Below the pieces are notes generated by a model. It was not told the DNA's origin and ran no database searches. It was given only the letters and a program-made list of their open reading frames with translations. Below are positions 17,909-26,311 of a stretch of 64,000 nt of DNA, piece after piece. This DNA comes from Robertmurraya korlensis NBRC 107688 (GTDB lineage Bacteria; Bacillota; Bacilli; Bacillales; Cytobacillaceae). The translations under genes and the position numbers were made by a program. Numbering within the stretch: position 1 is the first letter of the stretch; each line of letters starts with the position of its first letter. The stretch lies in assembly GCF_001591645.1 (NCBI RefSeq), contig NZ_BCVH01000001.1, positions 806,001 to 870,000 of the forward strand, given 5' to 3'.

Positions 17909-18167
17909 TGCCGTTACAGGTTTAACGATTCCAGCTGGCGAGTGGACACATCTTGCATTTACAGTCAACGAAGGGCAAATTTCGGTGTATGTAAATGGCG
18001 AAGAGAAGTTTAACAAAGGCGGCTTCCCGAATGTATTTACAACGACGAACGGAACCTTTGGTCTAGGAGTAAACTATTGGGACACACCATTTAAAGGTTT
18101 AATCGACGAATTACATGTCTATGAAGGGGCATTAACGGCGGAACAAGTAGCAGAATTAAGTAAGTAA
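17853..18167 (+). pseudogene. Frameshifted C-terminal half of the arabinanase LamG domain
   Basis: In the +1 frame relative to the main ORF, the sequence from about 17890 encodes SGTAWYDAVTGLTIPAGEWT and ends GLIDELHVYEGALTAEQVA, the standard second half of a LamG domain. Both frames read into each other around 17884-17906. Loss of one copy of a 5-base direct repeat (TGGTC) would explain the shift, because restoring it gives a continuous LVWSGTAWYD. The ATG at 17853 has no binding site, so this is a remnant rather than a separate gene. A sequencing error remains possible. Confidence 0.8.
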
Positions 18168-18172
18168 ATAGG

Positions 18173-18211
18173 AAATCCAACTCGCTGGTTTATAGCGAGT
18201 TGGATTTTTTA
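18173..18211 (+). terminator. Intrinsic terminator
   Basis: A 14-bp stem (AAATCCAACTCGCT / AGCGAGTTGGATTT) with a seven-base loop is followed by T. Confidence 0.92.
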
Positions 18212-18350
18212 GTTTTTGGTATGAATAGAATGAAAGGATTGGCAAAAAATAACGAATTCTTCATTTAATAAAAAAATTATAGTGCCAATAGGAATTTTCG
18301 TTCTTAATCACGAATTAAAATAAAGAATAAGAAAAGGGGGAGAAGTGAAT

Positions 18351-19079
18351 ATGAAGAATAAAATTTTACGTTCTATGTTAATTGGTTCACTATTAGCATC
18401 CTTTCCGATGACAGCGTTTGCTAATGGCAGTAAACATGTCGATTATGTAGCTTTAGGTGATTCACTAGCCGCTGGGGTAACACCATATCATTCTATTGAT
18501 AAAGGGTACGCTGATTTTCTAGTCAATCGCTTTGAACAATCGCAATACGACATACAATTAGATAACTACGGTTACCCAGGATACAAGACAACAAATATTG
18601 TAAATGAACTTCTTAATCCTACCAACCCAAAGTACGGGCCACTACGAGAATCCATAAAAGAAGCTGAGCTTGTTACAATTGATATTGGAGCCAATGACTT
18701 ATTAGCCAATTTAGACAATATCAAGCAAAATCCGTCTACAGCACCAGCCGTATTAAATACAATCACCCAAAATGTATACCTTATTTTAAGTGAAATCGAT
18801 AAAATCAATCCTAATATAAAGGTCTATGTCATGGGCTACTACAACCCATTCCCTCATTTCTCAAAGGAAGAGCAGGCTGCCCTACTTCCATTATTAGATG
18901 CCCTGAATCAAGCCATTGAAAAAGTAGCATCCGTCAACGGCGATGAATTTGTTCCAACTGCAAAAGTGATTGAAAAATATGAAACCGTTTATATACCTAA
19001 CCCTAATGACATCCATTTAAGTCTAGAAGGATATCAGGCCGTGGCAAAAGAATTTTGGAAGGCGATACAAGAAGAGTAA
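18351..19079 (+). CDS. Secreted SGNH/GDSL-type hydrolase
   Basis: The 242-residue protein has a signal peptide (cleavage near AFA-NGSK). The GDSL block ALGDSLAAG holds the nucleophile Ser, block III is IGANDLLAN, and block V DIHLSLEGY holds the Asp and His. It is probably an extracellular esterase or lipase; the substrate is unknown. The ATG at 18351 lies eight bases after GGGGGAG and is preferred over the GTG at 18345. Confidence 0.88.
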   Translation: MKNKILRSMLIGSLLASFPMTAFANGSKHVDYVALGDSLAAGVTPYHSIDKGYADFLVNRFEQSQYDIQLDNYGYPGYKTTNIVNELLNPTNPKYGPLRESIKEAELVTIDIGANDLLANLDNIKQNPSTAPAVLNTITQNVYLILSEIDKINPNIKVYVMGYYNPFPHFSKEEQAALLPLLDALNQAIEKVASVNGDEFVPTAKVIEKYETVYIPNPNDIHLSLEGYQAVAKEFWKAIQEE

Positions 19080-19123
19080 AGTGGTACGACCTATCTTCAC
19101 CATGAATAGGGCGTACCACTTTT
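19080..19123 (+). terminator. Intrinsic terminator
   Basis: AGTGGTACG pairs with CGTACCACT, extended by CCTAT/ATAGG inside, and is followed by TTT. It lies just before the binding site of the next gene. Confidence 0.78.
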
Positions 19124-19139
19124 AGAAGGAGAAGATAGA

Positions 19140-19598
19140 ATGAAATCCATTCAAAGTATGTTTGATCATTTACATTGGGCAAATGTACGTATCATCAATA
19201 CCTTACTTACACTAAATGAACCCAATAAACAAGCAGAAACATTATTCTCTCATATTCTTTTAGCAGAACGAGTTTGGATAACAAGGTTGATGGAGAAGAG
19301 CAGTTCTCAACTCCCGATATGGTCAGACCTATCGTTAGAAGATTGTAACGAACTGCTACAGGAAAATCATACGCATTATCGGTCTTATGTAACAAGATTA
19401 ACAGAACTAGAGATAGAAAAAACGGTTACCTATAAAAATAGCAGGGGAGAGGAGTTTCATAACACGATTAGAGATATCCTTGTCCATGTAGCACTACACG
19501 GACAGTATCATCGAGGACAAATCAATCTCCTTCTCAGGAATAATGACGAAGAACCCATTGCCACAGACTATATCCTTTATAAAAGAGAAAAAGAATAA
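19140..19598 (+). CDS. DinB family protein
   Basis: The 152-residue four-helix-bundle protein has the three metal-ligand histidines of the DinB/YfiT fold in FDHLHWAN, FSHILLAERVW and HGQYHRGQI. Members include thiol-dependent metalloenzymes and proteins of unknown function; the reaction here is unknown. AAGGAGAAG precedes the ATG. It is a single-gene unit between two hairpins. Confidence 0.88.
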   Translation: MKSIQSMFDHLHWANVRIINTLLTLNEPNKQAETLFSHILLAERVWITRLMEKSSSQLPIWSDLSLEDCNELLQENHTHYRSYVTRLTELEIEKTVTYKNSRGEEFHNTIRDILVHVALHGQYHRGQINLLLRNNDEEPIATDYILYKREKE

Positions 19599-19625
19599 AG
19601 CGGATGCTGGCTAGCATCCACTTTA
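19596..19625. terminator. Bidirectional intrinsic terminator
   Basis: TAAAG-GGATGCT and AGCATCC-CTTTA pair around GGCT between two convergent genes. Confidence 0.8.
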
Positions 19626-20675
19626 TTCTTTAAATAAGGCCTTCAGTATAGCATCTTCATCCAGTAACTGTTTCGCTTTTTCCCGATACTTTTCTTCGTG
19701 TAAAAATGTATACCGATTTGGCTTGATGGTTGGTGCCAAATCAATGGCTTGTCGGTATTCTTCTTTATGTAATGATAATGTTTGAACATAATCAAAAAAG
19801 CCTGTACGTTCAAGCACCTTTCTTACGCGTTCAAATCTGTGATTCTGGACATTTGCTACGATATAGGTTGCGATCCCCACTTGAACACCGTGCATTTGAG
19901 GGGTAACAGATATTTTATCTAACGCATGTGAAATAAGATGCTCCGAGCCGCTAATCGGTGCGCTATTTCCGCTAATGTCGGTTGAGATTCCACCCATTGT
20001 CATCGAGCTTACTAATTCTTTTAAAAAAATTGGATTCTTAATGTCGGTCATCGGTGTTCGGATAAAGCTATTCACAGCTTTTTTACTTAACATGGCGGCA
20101 AATGCATTTACATAACCAACGCCATGTTTTTCTTCAAAATCCCAGTCATATAGTGCCGTAATATTCGACATTAAATCCCCGATCCCTGCTAGAATCATTT
20201 TTGTTGGAGCAGTCTGAATAATGTCAAGATCGACCACAATCCCATAAGGAATTTGAGCAGGAACGGTCGTTTTTTTGTTATTTACTACAATTGAACAATT
20301 GGAACTTGCAAATCCATCATTTGAAGCGGAGGTAGGGATGCTGATAAACGGAAATTTCCTAACAAAAGCAATATATTTCCCGTAATCGACTAGAGCACCA
20401 CCACCCATGGCAAGGACCACATCATAGTTCTTTAACGAAAAGGCGACTTGGATTAGGTCATTTATACCCATACTTGAGTCCAAAACCTGGGTATGGAGAG
20501 AGATGCGTGAAAAGCTGGATTGAATCGATTCAGCAAAAGCTTCATTCGTGAATTCATCAAAAAAGATAATGGCTTCACGAAAGCCATGCTTAATTAAATG
20601 TGCTTCTAAATGGTGAATTACCCCACTGCCAATTTCTAATAATGAAGGAATCGAAACATTTGTACCTTGACGCAT
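19623..20675 (-). CDS. Glycerol-1-phosphate dehydrogenase family protein (AraM/EgsA-like)
   Basis: The 350-residue member of the iron-type alcohol dehydrogenase superfamily carries the dinucleotide motif MGGGALVDYGKY and the segment IPTSASNDGFASS. The likely metal site includes the Asp in AGIGDLMSN and histidines in GSEHLISHALD and PQMHGVQVG. AraM-type enzymes reduce dihydroxyacetone phosphate to sn-glycerol 1-phosphate. The start codon overlaps the stop of an upstream HAD phosphatase gene (TAATG), so the two are translationally coupled, suggesting consecutive steps on a phosphorylated C3 or sugar compound. Confidence 0.82.
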   Translation of the reverse strand: MRQGTNVSIPSLLEIGSGVIHHLEAHLIKHGFREAIIFFDEFTNEAFAESIQSSFSRISLHTQVLDSSMGINDLIQVAFSLKNYDVVLAMGGGALVDYGKYIAFVRKFPFISIPTSASNDGFASSNCSIVVNNKKTTVPAQIPYGIVVDLDIIQTAPTKMILAGIGDLMSNITALYDWDFEEKHGVGYVNAFAAMLSKKAVNSFIRTPMTDIKNPIFLKELVSSMTMGGISTDISGNSAPISGSEHLISHALDKISVTPQMHGVQVGIATYIVANVQNHRFERVRKVLERTGFFDYVQTLSLHKEEYRQAIDLAPTIKPNRYTFLHEEKYREKAKQLLDEDAILKALFKE

Positions 20676-21328
20676 TATCGTGAAATCAGCCCTTTATTTA
20701 TCAAATATTCTTCTATCTCTGTGAATTCTTCAACAGAGATGTAAGGAACCCCTTTTTCCTCAAGCATATCTTGAAGGGCATCCTTAGCAAATGTAAGATC
20801 AGCAAACACAGCCGGATGTGAGTCTGGTTCACTGTCACCAGCAAAAAACACAAGTTCGTATTCCTCTTTTAATTTTTGAATTACCTTCGATTTATCAATT
20901 CCATAGCGCTCAGAATACTTCCAATCATTTTGATCAATGCGCATATGAATATTTTTTTCATGAAAAAACCCTTCATTTGAAAACACAGTGACGTTTTTAA
21001 TGTCGTATTTCTTAAGAATATGGTGAATATAATAATCTGTACCTGCGCTTAGGATGTAAAAATCTCCACCATTTTCTTGAACATTCTTGATAAAGTGAGG
21101 GACGTACTCGTCAATTGGAATTGTATGTATCTCCTCAATAATATGTGCTTCCTCCTGGTGAATCGATTGGAAAACGGTAGCAAGAAAGTCAATGTCTTTG
21201 ATTTTACCAGCCTTCCAGTCCTTAAATAGCTCTTTGCCTTCTGAAAAATATTTATCAATTACCATCCAATAAAAATCCTTTTTCGAAATCGTACCATCAA
21301 AGTCAGATACAAATGCCCATTTTTTCAT
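20675..21328 (-). CDS. HAD-superfamily phosphatase (MtnX-like)
   Basis: The 217-residue protein has HAD motif I SDFDGTISKKD, motif II ILSAGTD, a conserved Lys region and motif III FFAGDSEPD. It looks like subclass IB phosphatases such as MtnX or phosphoserine phosphatase. No methionine-salvage genes adjoin. Coupling to the glycerol-1-phosphate dehydrogenase gene suggests that it dephosphorylates a related metabolite; this is inference. AAAGGAG lies 12 bases before the ATG, a slightly long spacing. Confidence 0.82.
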   Translation of the reverse strand: MKKWAFVSDFDGTISKKDFYWMVIDKYFSEGKELFKDWKAGKIKDIDFLATVFQSIHQEEAHIIEEIHTIPIDEYVPHFIKNVQENGGDFYILSAGTDYYIHHILKKYDIKNVTVFSNEGFFHEKNIHMRIDQNDWKYSERYGIDKSKVIQKLKEEYELVFFAGDSEPDSHPAVFADLTFAKDALQDMLEEKGVPYISVEEFTEIEEYLINKGLISR

Positions 21329-21407
21329 TCATGAAATCTCCTTTTATGAATTTAGGTGTTTCTCATATTATAAGCATAATTCGATAAACAAACGTAAAGA
21401 AATTATA

Positions 21408-21434
21408 AAAGACCCATGATTCGTTCATGGGCCA
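21408..21434 (-). terminator. Intrinsic terminator
   Basis: On the minus strand GGCCCATGA and TCATGGG form a stem followed by CTTTTATAATTT, after the gene that starts at 21908. Confidence 0.78.
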
Positions 21435-21908
21435 TTAGCTGCTTGAGGATTGGTTTAAGTCTTTTTCGGGTTGAAATAACTTTGTGGATACAGCATTTAA
21501 TTTATTTAAAAACCGATTAAAGCCAAAGCCGACAAAGAAAGCGAAACTAATTTGTGCATACGGTGTGTCTTCATATTCAATAAATTGAATTAATAAGATT
21601 CCACTTTGTATGAGGGTAACTGCCACCACGGCTGTTCCAGTAGCAAATATCGGGTAAAAAATATACATAATCCACTTTCGATAATCCGTTAATTCGCCTT
21701 TCATATAATGAGAACAAAACATATATAGGTGTCGTAGTGAACCACCAATGGCTCCCGCAAAGAAATAATATAAGAAAATTTCTATTTTTGAAACCTCCGG
21801 AATCCACTGTTCAATACTTCCAGTCCATAACAATCCTACAGCAATAAAACTTCCGAAAAATAAAAGGGATAAGTAGACGAGTATCACAATTTTTAACCAT
21901 CTCTTCAT
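21435..21908 (-). CDS. Four-helix membrane protein of unknown function
   Basis: The 157-residue protein has predicted transmembrane segments near residues 7-29, 43-62, 82-107 and 118-135, and a polar C-terminal tail ending SSSS. I do not recognise a family. It forms a single-gene unit, divergent from the 2-hydroxyacid dehydrogenase gene, with its own terminator. No catalytic motif is visible. Confidence 0.75.
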   Translation of the reverse strand: MKRWLKIVILVYLSLLFFGSFIAVGLLWTGSIEQWIPEVSKIEIFLYYFFAGAIGGSLRHLYMFCSHYMKGELTDYRKWIMYIFYPIFATGTAVVAVTLIQSGILLIQFIEYEDTPYAQISFAFFVGFGFNRFLNKLNAVSTKLFQPEKDLNQSSSS

Positions 21909-22020
21909 ATGATCACCCCGTTTTATATCGTATGAAGAAGGAGACCTCGAAATGTCAAAAGTCTACACCAATCCATCAAGCTATAGTAAAATACAAATAA
22001 TCAGATATTCGGAGGTTCGT

Positions 22021-22953
22021 ATGAACATACATAATATTCTCATAGCAGGAGAGTATCAGCGAGAATTTGAAACATTGTTTCCAAACAGAAAACAAAGAAA
22101 ATTCCGATTTTTACCAGTAGAGGAGATAAAAGAACAGGACTTAGACTGGGCAGATGCATATGTGGGATTCAAACCTTGCCCTAACTTTCAATTGTCAAAG
22201 CTAAAATGGGTTCATTCATTTAATGCAGGTGTGAATAATTACTTAGACTTACCGGGTTGGAAAGAGAATCAAGTCATTCTCACTCGAACGATTTGTTCCT
22301 TTGGAGAAAGAATAAGTGAATACTGTTTAAGTTTTATCCTAAAAGACCTGCAACACCATTCACAATTTCAGAACCAGCAACAACGAAAAAAATGGATACA
22401 AAGTACACCAAAAATGCTTAAGGATATAACCATCATGATTTTTGGTACCGGGGCAATCGGTCAAGAAGTAGCTCGCACATTTACCCATTTTGGATCAACC
22501 GTTATTGGCATTTCCGAAAGCGGGAAGCAAAAGGATTCCTTTCATCAAATTGTCCCGATAGGTTCAGCATCCTCACTGATTGGAGAAGTAGACTGGATCA
22601 TCAGTACTCTTCCACTGACCCAAAACACAAATAAGCTATTTACTGAGGAATATTTTTCTCGAATGAAGTCCGTTGGCTTTATAAATGTAGGTAGAGGAGC
22701 AACCGTTGATGAAAAAGCGCTTATCGGTGCATTAGATTCAGGGAACATCCATACTGCGATACTAGATGTAGTTGAGGTAGAACCATTACCAGAGCATTCA
22801 ACACTTTGGCAAAGAAAAGAAGTGGTCATTACTCCACATATTTCTGCCGTCACAGAGCTGAATGAAGCGATTGATTGCTTTGCCCAAACGTTACACGCCC
22901 TCGAAACCAACCAACCCTTACCTAATCAAGTTAATTTTGATAAAGGATACTAA
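22021..22953 (+). CDS. D-isomer-specific 2-hydroxyacid dehydrogenase
   Basis: The 310-residue NAD(P)-dependent oxidoreductase has the Rossmann motif GTGAIG and the catalytic Arg in NVGRGATV. The Glu lies in VVEVEPLP and the His in TPHISAVTE. It interconverts a 2-oxoacid and its D-2-hydroxyacid; the substrate is not deducible. Two starts are possible: 22021, after CGGAGG and matching the usual family N-terminus, or 21952, after AAGAAGGAG, which would add 23 residues. I prefer 22021. Confidence 0.87.
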   Translation: MNIHNILIAGEYQREFETLFPNRKQRKFRFLPVEEIKEQDLDWADAYVGFKPCPNFQLSKLKWVHSFNAGVNNYLDLPGWKENQVILTRTICSFGERISEYCLSFILKDLQHHSQFQNQQQRKKWIQSTPKMLKDITIMIFGTGAIGQEVARTFTHFGSTVIGISESGKQKDSFHQIVPIGSASSLIGEVDWIISTLPLTQNTNKLFTEEYFSRMKSVGFINVGRGATVDEKALIGALDSGNIHTAILDVVEVEPLPEHSTLWQRKEVVITPHISAVTELNEAIDCFAQTLHALETNQPLPNQVNFDKGY

Positions 22954-22962
22954 AAAAGATAT

Positions 22963-23005
22963 AGCCTGTTTCTATCATTTATATAATGAGGGAAACAGGC
23001 TTTTC
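22963..23005 (+). terminator. Intrinsic terminator
   Basis: A ten-base perfect stem (AGCCTGTTTC / GAAACAGGCT) with a 19-nt loop is followed by TTTT. Confidence 0.82.
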
Positions 23006-23047
23006 TAGTACATGATTCCTATCTTGCAATAAAATTGGAAGAAAACT

Positions 23048-23074
23048 TAACAAACTATTGTCCCAGACCGATAA
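23048..23074 (+). promoter_or_regulatory. SigD-type promoter
   Basis: TAAC, then 15 bases, then ACCGATAA closely fits the SigD (flagellar/chemotaxis) consensus TAAA-N15-GCCGATAA. It lies about 60 bases upstream of a chemoreceptor gene, as expected for motility control. Confidence 0.65.
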
Positions 23075-23131
23075 GAAAATAGACGAATTTTGTCGAAAGG
23101 TAGATGTAACCACTAGGTCAGGGGGAGTTGT

Positions 23132-24838
23132 ATGTTAAGTAAAATAAAATGGTCCAACATAAAAATTGGTGGTAAGTACATGGTTATCTTCTCATTTATG
23201 ACCATTGCTTTTTTGATTTCTGTTGTTGTAACGGGAATTTTCATTAAAGACACGAGTCTTAAAATGGAAGATACAGTAACGAGAAATCAAGTAGCTGTAG
23301 ATGCTGGAAACTTGGTAACCCTTTATCATGAAAAGTACTTGCTGGTTCCGGAATACATACTTTTATCTGATGAAGTAAAGCTAAATGTATATTTGGACCA
23401 TAGCCAACAGTTTGTTAGCATTGCAAAAAAACTAAAGAAAAATCTAACAAGTGATCAATTAAAAACGTTTAATCAACTTATTGAAAATAATCATAAACTC
23501 GACGAGTATTTTTTTAGTACTATCGTCCCGAAGGTACAACAAATTAATACAGAAGAGTTCGCAACATTGGAAAACCAGGCAAGAGAACTGAAAAATGAAA
23601 CCATCAAACTAGGATATGAGCTAAAAGAAACGGCAACTAAAAACAGCGAAGCTGACTTAGCAGCCGCAAAAAATCAACTGGAAAGACTGTATCTGATTCT
23701 TATTATTTCGTCCATCGGATCCATCGTTCTTTCTTTAATACTGATTTTCCTCCTAAGCCGAAAAATCAAGAAGAACCTAGAAGAAATCGTTGTACAAAGT
23801 AATGAGATAGCTAGTGGACGGTTAAATAATGAGGAATTAACCTATCGTGGGACTGATGAAATTGGACAGCTCGCTCATTCTATTAATATGATGGCTTCTA
23901 GCTTACGAGCAATGATTTCAGAAATCTCTACGCTTTCAGCTGACGTGGATAAGCAAAGTGTAACGTTGTTTGAGTCATCAGAGGAAGTTAAAATAGGTAG
24001 CGAACAAGTTTCTATCACCATTGAAGAAATGGCAAAAGGGGCAAGCTCACAAGCCGACAATGCTGCAAATATCTCTTCAAAAACAAAGGAATTCAATGAT
24101 GAAATTATTCATTCCAACTCACAAGGGGAAAGATTAGTAGAATTCTCCGATCAAGTACTAGAAGTGGCCGTCCGTGGGGACAACCAAATGAAAGAATCTC
24201 TACAACAAATGAAGAGAATCAATGATGTGGTAAGTGAATCTGTTGACCAAGTAAAGAATTTAGAAAGCAAGACTCAATCAATCACAGAAATCGTTCATGT
24301 GATCAAATCGATCGCCGATCAAACGAACTTACTTGCATTAAATGCTTCCATCGAAGCGGCAAGAGCTGGAGAAGCAGGAAAAAGCTTTGCTGTAGTAGCA
24401 ACGGAAGTAAGAAAATTAGCCGAAGAGGTTTCACGTTCTGTGGAAGGTATAGCTTCTATTGTCTTTAGCATTAAAGAGGAAACCTCGAAAATTGCTGACA
24501 ATTTAAATGAAGGATACGGTGAGGTTAATAAAGGAACCGTCCAAATTGAGTTAACAGGTCAACAATTTGCCGACATTAAAGAAAAAGTAGAACATATGTC
24601 CTTTGGTGTAAAAACCATTTCAGAGAGCTTAAATAAAGTACAACAATCTAGTCAATCAATGAGTGAAAATATTGAGCATATTGCTGCTGTATCAGAAGAA
24701 ACAGCTGCAGGTTCTGAGGAAATTTCAGCAGCTGTCCTTCAGCAAAATCAATCACTCGACAATATTTCGGTAAGTGCCAAAATGCTAACAAGTATGGTAG
24801 AGAGAATGAATAACTTGATCAAAAAATTCGAACTATAA
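23132..24838 (+). CDS. Methyl-accepting chemotaxis protein, probable partner of a binding protein
   Basis: The 568-residue receptor has a TM1 near residues 18-38, an extracellular four-helix-like sensor to about 185, then TM2 near 186-208 and a HAMP domain. The long cytoplasmic signalling coil contains the conserved hairpin tip [20 protein letters not shown]. It signals to CheA/CheW. GGGGGAG precedes the ATG. A xylose-type binding lipoprotein gene follows 25 bases downstream with no transport genes, so the receptor probably senses the ligand-loaded lipoprotein. Confidence 0.93.
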   Translation: MLSKIKWSNIKIGGKYMVIFSFMTIAFLISVVVTGIFIKDTSLKMEDTVTRNQVAVDAGNLVTLYHEKYLLVPEYILLSDEVKLNVYLDHSQQFVSIAKKLKKNLTSDQLKTFNQLIENNHKLDEYFFSTIVPKVQQINTEEFATLENQARELKNETIKLGYELKETATKNSEADLAAAKNQLERLYLILIISSIGSIVLSLILIFLLSRKIKKNLEEIVVQSNEIASGRLNNEELTYRGTDEIGQLAHSINMMASSLRAMISEISTLSADVDKQSVTLFESSEEVKIGSEQVSITIEEMAKGASSQADNAANISSKTKEFNDEIIHSNSQGERLVEFSDQVLEVAVRGDNQMKESLQQMKRINDVVSESVDQVKNLESKTQSITEIVHVIKSIADQTNLLALNASIEAARAGEAGKSFAVVATEVRKLAEEVSRSVEGIASIVFSIKEETSKIADNLNEGYGEVNKGTVQIELTGQQFADIKEKVEHMSFGVKTISESLNKVQQSSQSMSENIEHIAAVSEETAAGSEEISAAVLQQNQSLDNISVSAKMLTSMVERMNNLIKKFEL

Positions 24839-24863
24839 TAGCTTAGTAGGAAGGAGGAAGTAT

Positions 24864-25919
24864 ATGAAGATTTTCACAAAAAAGACATTACCAAGCATAT
24901 TTCTTATTATTCTTATGATCGTTACGGCAGGTTGTTCCTCAACAGAGAAAGCATCAAGCAATAACGATTCTAAATTAATTACCGATGAATCAAAACCGTA
25001 TGTCGGTTTCTTACTTGATACCCTAAAAGACGAAAGATGGTACAAGGATAAAGCTCTATTTGAAGAAGAGATTAAAAAACTTGGCGGCCAAGTAAAAACA
25101 CTAGCTGCAAACGGCTTGGATGAAGTTCAAATCAAACAAGCAAAACTATTAATCGAAGAGGGAGTAGACGTGTTAGTCGTCGTTCCTCATGATGCGATCA
25201 TTTCGGCTGAAATCGTAGAAATTGCTCATGAAGCAGGGGTAAAGGTTGTTTCCTACGACCGTCTAATTAAAAATGCCGATGTAGATTACTATATTTCCTT
25301 TGATAATGAAAAAGTAGGGGAAATTCAAGCAACCGAAATTCTAAAGCAAACACCTAGTGGGAATTTTGCCTATATTGGTGGATCAGAATCTGACAACAAT
25401 GCAATCCTATTCCGCCAAGGTGCTATGAAGGTCTTACAGCCTTTGATTGATAATGGTCAAGTAAAGCTTGTTCATGATCAATACACAGATGACTGGAATC
25501 CTGACATCGCGAAGGAAAATATGAAAACCGCCCTTAGTAAAAATGGGAATGCCATTAACGCAGTTATTGCTGCTAACGATGGTACCGCTGGTGGAGTAAT
25601 CGAATCATTAACAGCCGTTGGGTTAGCAGGGACAGTTCCGGTCTCTGGTCAGGACGCTGAGCTCGAAGGAGTTCGCCGTGTCGTTCAAGGCGTCCAAACG
25701 ATGACGGTTTACAAACCTATCAACCTATTAGCTATTAAATCTGCCGAAATGGCCATGATGGTAGCAAAAGGGGAAGAAGTAAAGACAGACAAACAAATAA
25801 ACAATGGCAAAACGGATGTACCAGCCATCTTCTTAGATCCTATTGCGATTACAAAAGAAAATGTTCGTGACACCGTAATTAAGGATGGATACTTGAAAGA
25901 GGAAGATGTATTTAAATAA
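24864..25919 (+). CDS. Sugar-binding lipoprotein (XylF/Peripla_BP_4-like)
   Basis: The 351-residue lipoprotein has the lipobox IVTAGC and a periplasmic-binding-protein type 1 fold. It resembles D-xylose-binding XylF, with conserved stretches VVSYDRLI, ANDGTAGG and VSGQDAELEG. It should bind a pentose or related sugar at the outer membrane face. No permease or ATPase gene follows; a terminator closes the unit right after it. It is co-transcribed with the preceding chemoreceptor. Confidence 0.88.
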   Translation: MKIFTKKTLPSIFLIILMIVTAGCSSTEKASSNNDSKLITDESKPYVGFLLDTLKDERWYKDKALFEEEIKKLGGQVKTLAANGLDEVQIKQAKLLIEEGVDVLVVVPHDAIISAEIVEIAHEAGVKVVSYDRLIKNADVDYYISFDNEKVGEIQATEILKQTPSGNFAYIGGSESDNNAILFRQGAMKVLQPLIDNGQVKLVHDQYTDDWNPDIAKENMKTALSKNGNAINAVIAANDGTAGGVIESLTAVGLAGTVPVSGQDAELEGVRRVVQGVQTMTVYKPINLLAIKSAEMAMMVAKGEEVKTDKQINNGKTDVPAIFLDPIAITKENVRDTVIKDGYLKEEDVFK

Positions 25920-25961
25920 AGAATAGGCTCAGCTTTAGTAAAAACTTGTTGAAACGTGATG

Positions 25962-25991
25962 AAAGGACTAACTGATTACAGTTAGTCCTTT
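25962..25991 (+). terminator. Intrinsic terminator
   Basis: A 13-bp perfect stem (AAAGGACTAACTG / CAGTTAGTCCTTT) encloses ATTA. From here to 26311 I see no gene, only the promoter noted near 26217. Confidence 0.9.
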
Positions 25992-26216
25992 ATTTCCAAA
26001 TTAACGATTGGACTAGGTTTCCTTATCATCTTGCTAGCAATGTGTATATATATTCCTATCAGTTTGCTACCAGGATATATCAGTGGATAGATAGCCATTT
26101 TTTTTGAGAATCATAGAGAGAATTCTCTCCCTTCAAGATATTATCTTGTTTGATCGCCATAGTAGAAATCCTAGGGACTAAGCTTACTTATCATTGTCAT
26201 TCCAACTGACTTTATG

Positions 26217-26225
26217 TGATATAAT
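26217..26225 (+). promoter_or_regulatory. Extended -10 promoter of MATE gene
   Basis: TGATATAAT, an extended -10, lies 87 bases before the chosen MATE start. A TTGTCA upstream is spaced about 20 bases away, too far for a normal -35. Confidence 0.5.
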
Positions 26226-26311
26226 TCTTGTGATGAAAAATGGGTGATTCTGATAGATTCGTACACAAAAGCGTTGTTACTAGCTACTATGCTGTAAGAA
26301 AGGGGAGTAGA

